Positions 1 to 8,231 of a DNA stretch of 64,000 bases are shown piece after piece. Each line of letters opens with the position of its first letter. Positions within the stretch are counted from its first letter, which is position 1. Origin of the DNA: an uncultured Tateyamaria sp. (GTDB lineage: Bacteria; Pseudomonadota; Alphaproteobacteria; Rhodobacterales; Rhodobacteraceae). The notes beneath the pieces are model-generated. The model ran no database searches and was not told the origin of the DNA. It worked only from the letters and a program-made list of their open reading frames with translations. The DNA is taken from assembly GCF_947503465.1 (NCBI RefSeq), contig NZ_CANNDN010000003.1, positions 248,001-312,000 on the forward strand, in the 5' to 3' direction. Both the position numbers and the translations under genes were made by a program.

Positions 1-363
1 GAGCATTCCGGGATAGGCGGCCCCATCAGGCGCGCGTTTCACCTCCAGGCGCAAGGTCACAGATGATGCAGCAAGGACAGGAAGTACGGCTTCGAGAGTG
101 GGAATTCTCGCCGTTTCCGACGCCCCGACGCGCAGGGTCTGGAGCGATGCATGGTCATGATCCCCAATCGCGCCCTGTCCGCTGGTCATGCGATCGAGTG
201 TTGCGTCATGATGCACGACGACCACGCCATCTGCGGACCGATGAATGTCAAGTTCGACCTCGTCGGCGCCTATGGCAACGGCATGCCGAAACGTCGGAAG
301 CGTGTTTTCTATTTGCTCCAACGCGCCGCCTCTGTGCGCGGCAATTCTGCAGACATCCATCAT
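1..363 (-). CDS. Glycerophosphodiester phosphodiesterase family protein, N-terminal part (cut by window edge)
   Basis: The minus strand is open from an ATG pair at 363/360 to the window edge, giving 121 codons. It begins MMDVCRIAAHRGG, then ENTLPTF, GADEVELDIHRSADG and HHDATLDR. These are the HRG..ENT, E-x-D and HHD signature blocks of the GDPD TIM barrel, which contain the catalytic His pair and the metal-binding Glu/Asp. The family hydrolyses glycerophosphodiesters to glycerol-3-phosphate and an alcohol. No signal peptide is seen, so a cytoplasmic UgpQ-like enzyme is likely. The rest of the barrel lies outside the window. The gene is divergent from the endonuclease/phosphatase-family gene at 440, with about 75 bases between the starts. 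Confidence 0.88.
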   Translation of the reverse strand, partial: MMDVCRIAAHRGGALEQIENTLPTFRHAVAIGADEVELDIHRSADGVVVVHHDATLDRMTSGQGAIGDHDHASLQTLRVGASETARIPTLEAVLPVLAASSVTLRLEVKRAPDGAAYPGML

Positions 364-439
364 CGTTCCATCTTAGGGGACGCGGTTAAAGCGCAGATGA
401 CAGGTCTTGAAGTACACGAAACTCAAAGGAGAAAACGAT

Positions 440-1303
440 TTGAAGATCATCTCTTACAATATCCAATACGGCCTCGGTCGTGACGGGGTCTATGATCTGA
501 ACCGGATCGCGGCCGAGGTTGCAGACGCAGACATCATTGCGCTGCAAGAAGTGGAACGGTTCTGGAAACGATCCGGAATGGTGGACCAGCCAGCCGAACT
601 GGGGCGCCTTTTGCCCGACCATCATTGGGTCTATGGTGCCAACCTGGATATGGACGCCAGCTATCGCAGCGAGGGCGGCGCGCTAATCAATCGCCGCCGA
701 CAGTTCGGCACAATGCTTATGTCAAGGATGCCGATCCTTTCCAGCAGGAACTTCCCCTTGCCCAAGCTTGGCCTGACCGATCACCATTCGATCCAGCAAG
801 GCGCGCTTGAATGCGTCATCAACACAGAGTTTGGGCCCGTGCGCTTCTATTCGATCCATCTTAGTCATCTTTGCCCCGAAACGCGCCTGCCGCAGATCCG
901 CGCCCTGCTTGACATCCATGCCCGCGCCCCTGCCGAAGGGGGCGCATGGTGCGGGGGCCACCCCGATCCGAAAAGCGGTTGGACAGAAGGTGCCATGCCG
1001 CCGATGCCCGATGAGGCCGTCCTTTTGGGCGATTTCAATTTCGAGCCCGGGTCGGAGGAATATGCGCTTCTCACAGGCCCAATGACGCAAAGATACGGCC
1101 GCCTTGGCTCCATCAAGGGTTTTTTCGACAGTTGGACACTCGCGGGTAACGAGGAAAGGTCCGGACAAACGATCGCAGACCAAGCAGCGCGCATCGACTA
1201 CTGTTTTTTGACGGCAGGATTGCGGAGGTTCGTCAGGAAGGCGCACATCCAAGCATCCGCAACCGGGTCGGATCATTTTCCCTTGGAAATAGCGCTTTCT
1301 TGA
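440..1303 (+). CDS. Endonuclease/exonuclease/phosphatase (EEP) family protein
   Basis: This 287-residue protein opens LKIISYNIQYG, followed by ADIIALQEVERFW (QE metal site), YSIHLSH, LLGDFNFEP (GDFN) and a C-terminal TGSDHFPLEI (SDH). Together these are the active-site blocks of the DNase I-like EEP fold, a metal-dependent phosphodiesterase or phosphatase. The substrate is unknown. The start is set at TTG 440 because AAGGAG at 425-430 sits nine bases before it; an in-frame ATG at 407 has no ribosome binding site. It is divergent from a glycerophosphodiesterase, so both may act in phosphodiester or phospholipid breakdown, which is an inference. Confidence 0.85.
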   Translation: MKIISYNIQYGLGRDGVYDLNRIAAEVADADIIALQEVERFWKRSGMVDQPAELGRLLPDHHWVYGANLDMDASYRSEGGALINRRRQFGTMLMSRMPILSSRNFPLPKLGLTDHHSIQQGALECVINTEFGPVRFYSIHLSHLCPETRLPQIRALLDIHARAPAEGGAWCGGHPDPKSGWTEGAMPPMPDEAVLLGDFNFEPGSEEYALLTGPMTQRYGRLGSIKGFFDSWTLAGNEERSGQTIADQAARIDYCFLTAGLRRFVRKAHIQASATGSDHFPLEIALS

Positions 1304-2284
1304 TTTGAGCAGGACGCGCGGTTAGGCGTCGCTGACCTCGAAAAACCTTGTCCTCGCTCCCGCGGCCGTGCCACGAAGTGAGGCGGTGTTTGGGATCGAG
1401 GGCGCGATATCCATGACGGAGGTTCGTCCTAAGAATGGGGTACTCTCGCGACAACCCGCAAAGATCGGGAAATCGGTCACTCTGGGTTCTAACCAGCCCT
1501 AGGGTGCAGTGCGGCTTCCGACTGTCCCGCGCAAGAGGGTCCGTAAACGAACGGTCCGAAGGGGAAGAGATGGGTGGCGCCTGCCAGCTGTTAATGTCAA
1601 ACCCTGTCCAAAACTCGGTAAAACAGACGCCACCGATGCCGATGCGATCTGCGAGGCGGTTCGCCGCCCCACGATGCGCTGAGTTGAGATAAAATCCCAA
1701 GGCCAGCAGGTGGTGTTGGCAATTCATCGGACCCGAGACCGAACGCGACTTTGCCACGTGGCTGGGTCTGACGCCGCTCAACAAAGCGAGCGGCGGCAAG
1801 GAACAAACCTGAGAAGGTGGACACCTGGACTGCGAAATCACTCGACCAGAAACCTTTCGGGCTGGCAACTGTCGCCATGGCCAACACATCTGCCCGGATC
1901 ATATGGGCGATCCTGTCGAAGGGAGAAGCATACCGGCAGCCGGTCGCTTGATCCTGCCCCAAGATGCAAGGCGCTTGATGTGGTGATGCGAAACGAAGTC
2001 AACCAAGAGTAAGGACACTCCGACGAATGTCGCGGCCTTCGAGGTCGTTTGGCCGACAGAAACCTTGCTCGCGGACCTTATGAGGGCCAGTTGCAAACGC
2101 CACGCAAACAGGCCGGACACAAGACTGTACTGACAGTACCATCGCAATCGCAAAAATCGCTTGCAATGCAGCAGCCATGCACAGAAGATACCCGAACGGT
2201 CACGTGTCGCTGCAACGCAGCTTCCCCAAAGCAGACTATTCCGGACGTTGGAATAGGGGCGGACTGGCCGCCCCGTCCCCTGTA
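1304..2284. other. Long stretch without an intact gene, holding an IS110-family remnant
   Basis: No intact gene is supported in these 980 bases. The middle (about 1565-1950) holds a plus-strand transposase fossil, listed separately. The part before it (1304-1565) and after it (1951-2284) reads closed in all frames. The 3' part may be a decayed end of the same element, but no terminal repeat could be seen. Open frames on the minus strand (for example 1233-1889 and 1597-1962) are antisense shadows of the fossil and of the neighbouring gene. Confidence 0.6.
1565..1950 (+). pseudogene. IS110-family transposase remnant with internal deletion
   Basis: Plus-strand translation shows two separated blocks of an IS110-type transposase. 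The first is GKTDATDADAICEAVRRPTMR, then a stop, then VEIKSQGQQ and LAIHRTRD, which matches the DEDD-nuclease part with its D-A-x-D-A-x-A-I-C-E-A motif. The second block follows almost at once in another frame: ERDFATWLGLTPLNKASGGKEQ (the C-terminal DFAxWLGL...GGK block). A third frame ends ANTSARIIWAILSKGEAYR and a stop at 1950. The central third of the enzyme is missing, and there is at least one stop and two frame changes. The copy is dead. The match to the family is from recognised motifs, not a search. Confidence 0.8.
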
Positions 2285-2698
2285 TTAGGCCCAGCCAAGT
2301 TGCGCCAACGCATGACCGTCATTCCAGATCTTGGTCATGTGCGCGATTTTCCCGCCGGCGAATTCCATGGCGTAAACATAGTCTGATGCGACATTCGCTC
2401 CGGTAGGATCGACAGGCCCGCCGGGACCTGATTGCGTGCCATGGAAAACAGCAAAGGCCAGCACGATGCTGCGGTCTTCGTCGGATGCGAACCCTTTCAG
2501 CTCATAATGGCCATCCGGAATAGGTGTGAGCAGGCCCTTCATCCACTCTGCATAGGCTTCAAGAGTGTGCGTGTCCGCCAGCGCGCCAGACTGGCACGCA
2601 AAACTGGCGTCCGCATTGCAATACGTGGCGCACCCATCCCAACCTTTGCCTGTCTCGCAGGCTTCGAAAAAGGCCCGTGCTGTCTCTGTCATGTTCAT
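2285..2698 (-). CDS. SnoaL-like / NTF2-fold polyketide-cyclase-type protein
   Basis: This 137-residue protein begins MNMTETARAFFEACETGKGW and contains LEAYAEWMKGLLTPIPDGHYEL, ATGAN-type segments and a terminal MEFAGGKIAHMTKIWND. That layout is typical of small SnoaL-like alpha+beta barrel proteins, which act as stand-alone isomerases or cyclases or as ligand-binding domains. The substrate cannot be read from the sequence. ATG 2698 is chosen because GAGGAA lies five to six bases upstream; the longer open frame to 2908 runs through the promoter region of the next gene. It is divergent from the HTH/GAF/cyclase gene at 2850, and the 151-base gap probably contains both promoters. Confidence 0.75.
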   Translation of the reverse strand: MNMTETARAFFEACETGKGWDGCATYCNADASFACQSGALADTHTLEAYAEWMKGLLTPIPDGHYELKGFASDEDRSIVLAFAVFHGTQSGPGGPVDPTGANVASDYVYAMEFAGGKIAHMTKIWNDGHALAQLGWA

Positions 2699-2849
2699 CG
2701 CGTGTTTCCTCGTGTCGACCTTGGGACAATCCCATTGGTGTAATGCGATGAAGGTACGAAGCCGCGGAGAACGGCGATATCGTTCAAATGGACCAATTGA
2801 TGCAGTACGGATGTAGGGTATGGTCGCGCAACACTTTGCCGAGGGTATT

Positions 2850-5800
2850 ATGTCGGACACGGCGCAATCGATTGAAACACTGTCAAAACGAGAGGCTGAG
2901 GTGGCCAATGCCTATGCGGACGGTGCCAGCTACAAGGTCATTGCCCGTGACCTTGGCATATCCCCGACCACCGTTCGATCTCATTTGCGCACGGTCTATG
3001 GCAAACTGAATGTTACATCGAAAATCGCCTTGGCGCAGGCGCTAGCGGATCCAGATGCCCAATCGGCCGAGCACCAGAATGCAGCGGATCTGACCGCTGA
3101 TCTGGCGCTGGAACTGGATGAGGCCATGCGGCGCGAACGGACAATGACGCGTGTTCTACGGATCATCAAAGAGAGCAGTGGAAACCTCGATGAAGTAATT
3201 GACGAAGTCCTGGAACAGGCGCTGGAAATCTGCGAGGCGGAGTTCGGCATTCTGATGGCGCATCACGGTGATTTCACCTTCACCGAAATGCGTTCCAGCC
3301 ACATAAGTGCGCCTTTTGCCGCCTGGCTGTCAGAACAAGGGCTGTTCAATCCAGGATCGGACACAGCTGTTGGGCGGGCGGCCCGGTCTCTGAAGCCGGT
3401 CAGCATTGCAGATGTGAACGCAGAGGACGTTGCATACGAAGACAACCCGTTGCGTTTTGCGACCCTCAAGTTTGGTCAGGCGCGGTCACTGGCGGCGATC
3501 CCGATGACGGCTGGCGGGCGTTTGATTGGGGTGTTCAGTGTGTATCGGACCCGTGTGCACCCGTTCAATGACCGTGCCCTGGAACTGGCGCAAGCCTTTG
3601 CCGATCAGGCGGCCATCGCAATTGAAAACTCCGCTCACATTAATGAGATGGAAGCCCGGCTCGAGCGGTCGTCCGCGACCCGCGAAATTCTGGATGCGAT
3701 CAGCGCGTCGAGCGATGACGAAGGGCCGGTGTTCGACGCCATATTGCGCAATGCTGCCAAGCTCTGCGATGCGCCGATGGCCCGACTGGAGTTGGCTGAC
3801 GCTGCGCGGCAGACACATTATTGCGCGGCTGCCTGGGGTGATGCGATGCGGTCGTTCAAGGTGGGCGAGGCCCTGCCCCTTGATCAACCGAACGATCTAC
3901 CGACCGCCATCCGTGAAGGTGTGGTGCGCCATATCCACGACCTGTCGAAATCGGAGCTTTATCTAAGCGGCAACCCGACCCGTGTGAGGATGGTGGAGGA
4001 GGAAGGCTACCGCACCTATCTATGTGTGCCTCTCATCGCGTCCGGTGTCAGTATCGGCGCAATTGTCCTCAGCCGCCGCGAAGTCGCCCCCTTCTCGGAC
4101 GAGAGTATCCGCCTCGTTGAAAATCTCGCCATTCAGGCGGTCATCGCGATTGAGAACGTCCGCCGGTTTCGCGCGTTGCGGGATCGGCTGGAACGGGCCG
4201 CAGCCACGCGTGAAGTTCTTGAGGCTATCAGCGCCGCAAGTGACGATGAACGGCCAGTGTTCGACGCTATTCTGGGCAACGCCCGCAAACTCTGCGACGC
4301 GCCGTTCGCAGCACTCATACTGGGACGTGAGACCGACGACCACCAGACCATGATCGCGCATCACGGTGCGCTTCAAAGCACCGAAGAGTTATACAGCCAA
4401 GGCCAAGTGCCAATGGACCCGAACAAGTCCTTTGCCGCGCGCGCCATCATCGAAAAGCGTCCTGTACACCTGCATAACATGATGGAGACAGAACAGTACC
4501 GTGCAGGCGTGCCCAACGTCGTTGAACTCTGCGATGTCCAAGGTATCCGCACCAACCTTTTTGTCCCGCTCATTCGGGACGGGATCGGCATCGGTTGTTT
4601 CATCATATTCCGTCACGAGGTGCGCCCCTACACCGACGAACAAATCGCCCTGGTCGAGACCTTCGCCACTCAGGCCGTCATCGCCTTGGACAACGTCCGG
4701 CAGTTCCGGGACCTCCGGCAGCGTTTGGAGCGAGAGGCCGCGACGCGCGAAATCCTGCAAGTCATCAATCAAAACCGTAAAGATGCGCGGCCCGTTTTTG
4801 ACGCTATTCTGAAGAACGCGATTGATCTTTGCGGCGCAAGCGCCGGTGCTCTGACGCTCGGGGCCAAGGGCGATACGCATCAACGCATGGCCGTTTCTCA
4901 GGGCGTCAGTCAGGCAACACTTGATGTGTATGAGCGCGGTGAGGTGTCGATGAACCCCGACATCTCAATGGCAGCCAAAGCGATCCTGTCCGGTGATGTG
5001 GTCCACGTGGCGGATATGGCCGATACGGATGGGTATCGCGCTGGCGTATCGCATTATACCTCCGTGGTTGACGACACGGGTATCCGCACGAACCTGTTTG
5101 TGCCCTTGATGACTCCCGAAGGCGGCGAAGGTGTCTTGGTGCTGTTCCGCAAAGAGGTGAAGCCCTACACACCTGACGAAATCGCGCTGGTCGAAACCTT
5201 TGCCGCGCAAGCCGCGATTGCTCTCGAAAATGTCCGGCAGTTTCGCGCGGTTGAAACCCGACTGGAGCGGGAAAAAGCCTCAAGCGATATTCTGACAATG
5301 ATCAGTCAAAGCCGGGATAACGAAGCGCCGGTGTTTGAGTTGATCCTGAGACGCGCCGCGGATTTGTGCAATGCGCATGCCGCGGCCCTTGCAATGGGTC
5401 AGGCCGGGGATACGCATCAGACGATGGAGGCGTCCTACGGCTTGGATCCTGCGACGATCAAGGTCTATGACGAAGGACGTGTCCCTATGGACCCGACTCT
5501 GTCCGTTGGTGCGCAAGCCATCCTGACGCAAAAAACAATCCACGTCCCGGACATGGCGGAAACAGACGCCTACAAGAAAGGCGTGTCCGTATTTGTCTCC
5601 GTGGTCGAAGAGAACGGCACCCGAACCAATCTGCTTGTCCCGCTCGTCACCAGCGAAGGCGCCATTGGGGTGCTGATCCTGTTCCGCAAAGAGGTAAAGC
5701 CCTACACGGACGACGAAATTGCGCTGGTCGAGACGTTCGCCGCACAAGCCGTCATCGCGATCGAGAATGCGCGCCAGTTCAGGGACCTGCAGGCGCGGAC

Positions 5801-6509
5801 GTCCGAGGTTCAGGGACTGAACGCCTCGCTCGAGGCCAAGGTCGACGCGCAGGTTGTCGAAATAGAGCGGATGGGACGATTGAAACGTTTCCTCCCGGCT
5901 GCCGTCGCGGACACTGTCGTGTCCTCGGGCTCCGAGAAGATGCTGCAAAGCCACCGCGCCCTGTTGGGGGTCCTGTTTTGCGACATCCGCGGCTTTACTG
6001 CGTTCTGCGAAACGGCAGAACCTGAAGAGACGATTGAGGTCTTGCAGACCTACCATGAAGAGATGGGCAAACTGATAAATGAGCATGGCGCAGGTGTTGA
6101 CCTTCGCATGGGGGATGGCGTCATGGTGTTATTCAATGACCCGGTCCCTTGCGATGACCCCGCCGGTGACGCGGTGCGCCTTGCCATTGCGATGCGCGCG
6201 CGGATGGCTGAATTGTGTACCGGATGGAAGCGACTTGGCCACCGCCTGGGCTTTGGCGTCGGCGTCTCACTCGGGTATGCCACAGTTGGCCTTGTCGGGT
6301 TTGCAGGCCGGTTTGACTACACCGCATCCGGCACCGCAATCAACCTTGCGTCACGGCTGTGCGATGAGGCTGTCGACGGCGAAATCCTGCTAAGCACGCG
6401 GGCCGGGATTGCTGTCGAGGACAGTTTTGAAGTTGAGACCCGTGGGGAACTCAGTTTGAAAGGGATCCGCGAGCCTATCGAGGTTTTCAGGCTGTCGGGA
6501 GAGATATGA
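2850..6509 (+). CDS. LuxR-type HTH, five tandem GAF domains and a class III adenylate/guanylate cyclase
   Basis: This is a 1219-residue soluble signal protein. Residues 10-62 form a LuxR/GerE helix-turn-helix (LSKREAEV..YKVIARDLGISPTTVRSHL). Five GAF units follow, each ending in a near-identical linker (QAAIAIEN, QAVIAIEN, QAVIALDN, QAAIALEN, QAVIAIEN) plus a short coiled segment with R-L-E-R and ILDAIS/ILQVIN-like motifs. A coiled coil leads into a class III cyclase domain from about residue 1035. The two metal Asp residues are D1045 (FCDIRGFTAF) and D1089 (RMGDGVM); FDYTASGTAINLASRL supplies the base and transition-state region. It should make cAMP, or possibly cGMP, from NTP in response to ligands bound by the GAFs. 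ATG 2850 follows GAGGG; an in-frame ATG at 2820 is possible. No transmembrane segment is seen. Confidence 0.88.
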   Translation: MSDTAQSIETLSKREAEVANAYADGASYKVIARDLGISPTTVRSHLRTVYGKLNVTSKIALAQALADPDAQSAEHQNAADLTADLALELDEAMRRERTMTRVLRIIKESSGNLDEVIDEVLEQALEICEAEFGILMAHHGDFTFTEMRSSHISAPFAAWLSEQGLFNPGSDTAVGRAARSLKPVSIADVNAEDVAYEDNPLRFATLKFGQARSLAAIPMTAGGRLIGVFSVYRTRVHPFNDRALELAQAFADQAAIAIENSAHINEMEARLERSSATREILDAISASSDDEGPVFDAILRNAAKLCDAPMARLELADAARQTHYCAAAWGDAMRSFKVGEALPLDQPNDLPTAIREGVVRHIHDLSKSELYLSGNPTRVRMVEEEGYRTYLCVPLIASGVSIGAIVLSRREVAPFSDESIRLVENLAIQAVIAIENVRRFRALRDRLERAAATREVLEAISAASDDERPVFDAILGNARKLCDAPFAALILGRETDDHQTMIAHHGALQSTEELYSQGQVPMDPNKSFAARAIIEKRPVHLHNMMETEQYRAGVPNVVELCDVQGIRTNLFVPLIRDGIGIGCFIIFRHEVRPYTDEQIALVETFATQAVIALDNVRQFRDLRQRLEREAATREILQVINQNRKDARPVFDAILKNAIDLCGASAGALTLGAKGDTHQRMAVSQGVSQATLDVYERGEVSMNPDISMAAKAILSGDVVHVADMADTDGYRAGVSHYTSVVDDTGIRTNLFVPLMTPEGGEGVLVLFRKEVKPYTPDEIALVETFAAQAAIALENVRQFRAVETRLEREKASSDILTMISQSRDNEAPVFELILRRAADLCNAHAAALAMGQAGDTHQTMEASYGLDPATIKVYDEGRVPMDPTLSVGAQAILTQKTIHVPDMAETDAYKKGVSVFVSVVEENGTRTNLLVPLVTSEGAIGVLILFRKEVKPYTDDEIALVETFAAQAVIAIENARQFRDLQARTSEVQGLNASLEAKVDAQVVEIERMGRLKRFLPAAVADTVVSSGSEKMLQSHRALLGVLFCDIRGFTAFCETAEPEETIEVLQTYHEEMGKLINEHGAGVDLRMGDGVMVLFNDPVPCDDPAGDAVRLAIAMRARMAELCTGWKRLGHRLGFGVGVSLGYATVGLVGFAGRFDYTASGTAINLASRLCDEAVDGEILLSTRAGIAVEDSFEVETRGELSLKGIREPIEVFRLSGEI

Positions 6510-6563
6510 CGGACCTTTGCACCTGACGTGAGGTTGATCTAATGCACTGCGTCATGGCGTAAA

Positions 6564-6631
6564 GGCCCAAACCGGACGCTAGGCTCAGCACCGGGATGCT
6601 GCGGTCGCAGCCCGCTTTCCGGACATTCGCC
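6564..6631 (+). repeat. Dispersed intergenic repeat, copy A
   Basis: This copy shares GGCCCAAACCGGAC, then about 20 less conserved bases, ATGCTGCGGTCGCAGCC and GGACATTCGC with 12816-12882 in the same order and spacing. It lies in the 253-base gap between the HTH/GAF/cyclase gene and the dienelactone hydrolase. GCTGCGGTCGCAGC is itself a near-perfect palindrome that could form a hairpin. The copies look non-coding and partly decayed. Confidence 0.6.
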
Positions 6632-6762
6632 ACACATGCGAGATTTGGAGATGCTTGAACTACCGTTGTGCGGGACAAACCGGACCTTCTCACACTTGAA
6701 CTGAACGACCGCTACTCCGAATGCGTCGCGCCCACCGGGCCGGGCAGGCGCGCCATTGCCCA

Positions 6763-7674
6763 TCAAGCGAGATAGGTGCGGAACCAGGCTATCATTCGCT
6801 CCTCTGCAAGCATCGCCGCTGCCTCGTCATAGCGCGGCGTCGTGTCATTGTGGAAACCATGGTTCACGCCTGGGTAGATGTGCGCTTCATAGACCTTGTC
6901 GTTTGCCTCCATGGCCTTCTGAAACGGCGGCCACATGGCGTTGATGCGCTGATCGAGCGCCGCAAGCTGGACCATAAGCGGCGCTTCAATGCCCGGAACC
7001 TGCTCTGTATCCGGGAATGATCCGTAGAACGGAACGCCTGCAGCCATCTCAGGATAGGCAGCGGCCAATCTGCTGACGACTCCGCCGCCATAGCAGAACC
7101 CCGTTGCGCCAACCTTGCCATTCGTCCCTTCGAACACCTGAAGGTATTCAAAGCCGGCAAAGAAGTCATTTAGCAGTTCGCCCTGATCGAGGGTGCGTTG
7201 CATTGTGCGGCCTTCGTCATCGGTGCCCGGGTACCCCCCGAGCGAGGACAGGCCGTCAGGTCCCATTGCAATGAAACCGGCCTTGCCGAGACGACGCACC
7301 ACGTCGCGAATATACGGATTGAGACCTCGGTTTTCATGAACTACGAGGACCGCTGCAGGCGGCCTGTCGGGATCAATCTCGGATGGACGGACGAGATAGG
7401 CCGTGATGTCGCCGGTGCCGTTTGGGCTTGAATAGACTATTTCTTCGCCTTCGATGTCTGGATCGTCCTCGGCAACTTGTCGGGCCAGCGCATAGTTCGG
7501 TGAGAGCGTGCTGAGGATCGCCGCAGCGGTGAGTCCGCCGACCGCCCACTTGCCAGCGCGGTCAAGGAACTCTCTTTTTGAGATTTTGCCATGAGCGTAG
7601 TAGTCGTAAAGATCGAGAAGATCCTGATCAAAGTCTGCTGCGGTCAATCGACGGGCTGGTGCCTGGTCGTTCAT
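6763..7674 (-). CDS. Dienelactone hydrolase family protein, probably exported
   Basis: This is a 303-residue alpha/beta hydrolase. The nucleophile motif is GFCYGGG (Cys in place of Ser), the acid is in LAALDQRI, and the base is His in YPGVNHGFHND, together a Cys-Asp-His triad as in carboxymethylenebutenolidase. Residues 1-65 form an extension with SKREFL, followed by a hydrophobic Ala/Gly-rich stretch ending YALA. This resembles a Tat-type signal with KR in place of RR, so export is likely but unproven. ATG 7674 has GGGAGA about eight bases upstream; the longer frame to 7785 lacks a binding site. It probably hydrolyses a lactone or ester; the substrate is unknown. Confidence 0.85.
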   Translation of the reverse strand: MNDQAPARRLTAADFDQDLLDLYDYYAHGKISKREFLDRAGKWAVGGLTAAAILSTLSPNYALARQVAEDDPDIEGEEIVYSSPNGTGDITAYLVRPSEIDPDRPPAAVLVVHENRGLNPYIRDVVRRLGKAGFIAMGPDGLSSLGGYPGTDDEGRTMQRTLDQGELLNDFFAGFEYLQVFEGTNGKVGATGFCYGGGVVSRLAAAYPEMAAGVPFYGSFPDTEQVPGIEAPLMVQLAALDQRINAMWPPFQKAMEANDKVYEAHIYPGVNHGFHNDTTPRYDEAAAMLAEERMIAWFRTYLA

Positions 7675-8231
7675 TTTACCGTCTCCCTGATTCTCCCAGA
7701 GGCTAGCACCAATTGTCGCCGCGACCGATGTTCTTTGTTCGGTTGCTTTGGCAGAAGGACGATGCACAAGGAACGTGATGGACACGCCACCAAGCCGACA
7801 TTCGTGCCAGCCGCAGCATTCCGACGTTTGGGCTCCGTCGCTGCCGTTAGATCGATTGCAGCATGTTCACTTGGCGGATCGAACCGCCCCGGAAGGGAGG
7901 GCCCGTTCCTGCCTTTCACCGACCGGTCGAGATGCTGCAGTCGCAACCTGTGTTGTTGCCGTTCGCTGCACCACGACAATTCTGCTTGAGTTGAGCTCAA
8001 AGAATACACGACTTGCAATTCTGCACCGAAATGACACGGTTTCATCTGCTCACCGCAACGACCGCAACCCTACAAAACGAATGTCTTGGGATACATAAAC
8101 TGTCGGCCATACTTAACGTAGGCCGAACTCTGCGCAACACGTTAGAGTATCGCCCGGGATCATCATAAGCGATAGTCACAAGCAGCTTTGCATCATATTG
8201 TTTTCCTTTTACCCTCTAGGGGAAGCTCATC
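7675..8231. other. Gap without a gene, containing a partial dispersed-repeat copy
   Basis: No supported gene lies in these 557 bases. Short frames on both strands (7591-7989, 7671-8045, 7748-8098) have poor codon use and no binding site. At 7931-7966 lies GATGCTGCAGTCGCAACC followed by TTCGCT, a weaker copy of the dispersed repeat. The last 80 bases become AT-richer and hold the probable promoter of the next gene; AGGGGAA stands eight bases before its ATG at 8232. Confidence 0.5.

Noticed and set aside
1233..1962. Minus-strand frames over the IS110 remnant
   Set aside because: They are antisense to recognisable transposase blocks and have no independent start signal.
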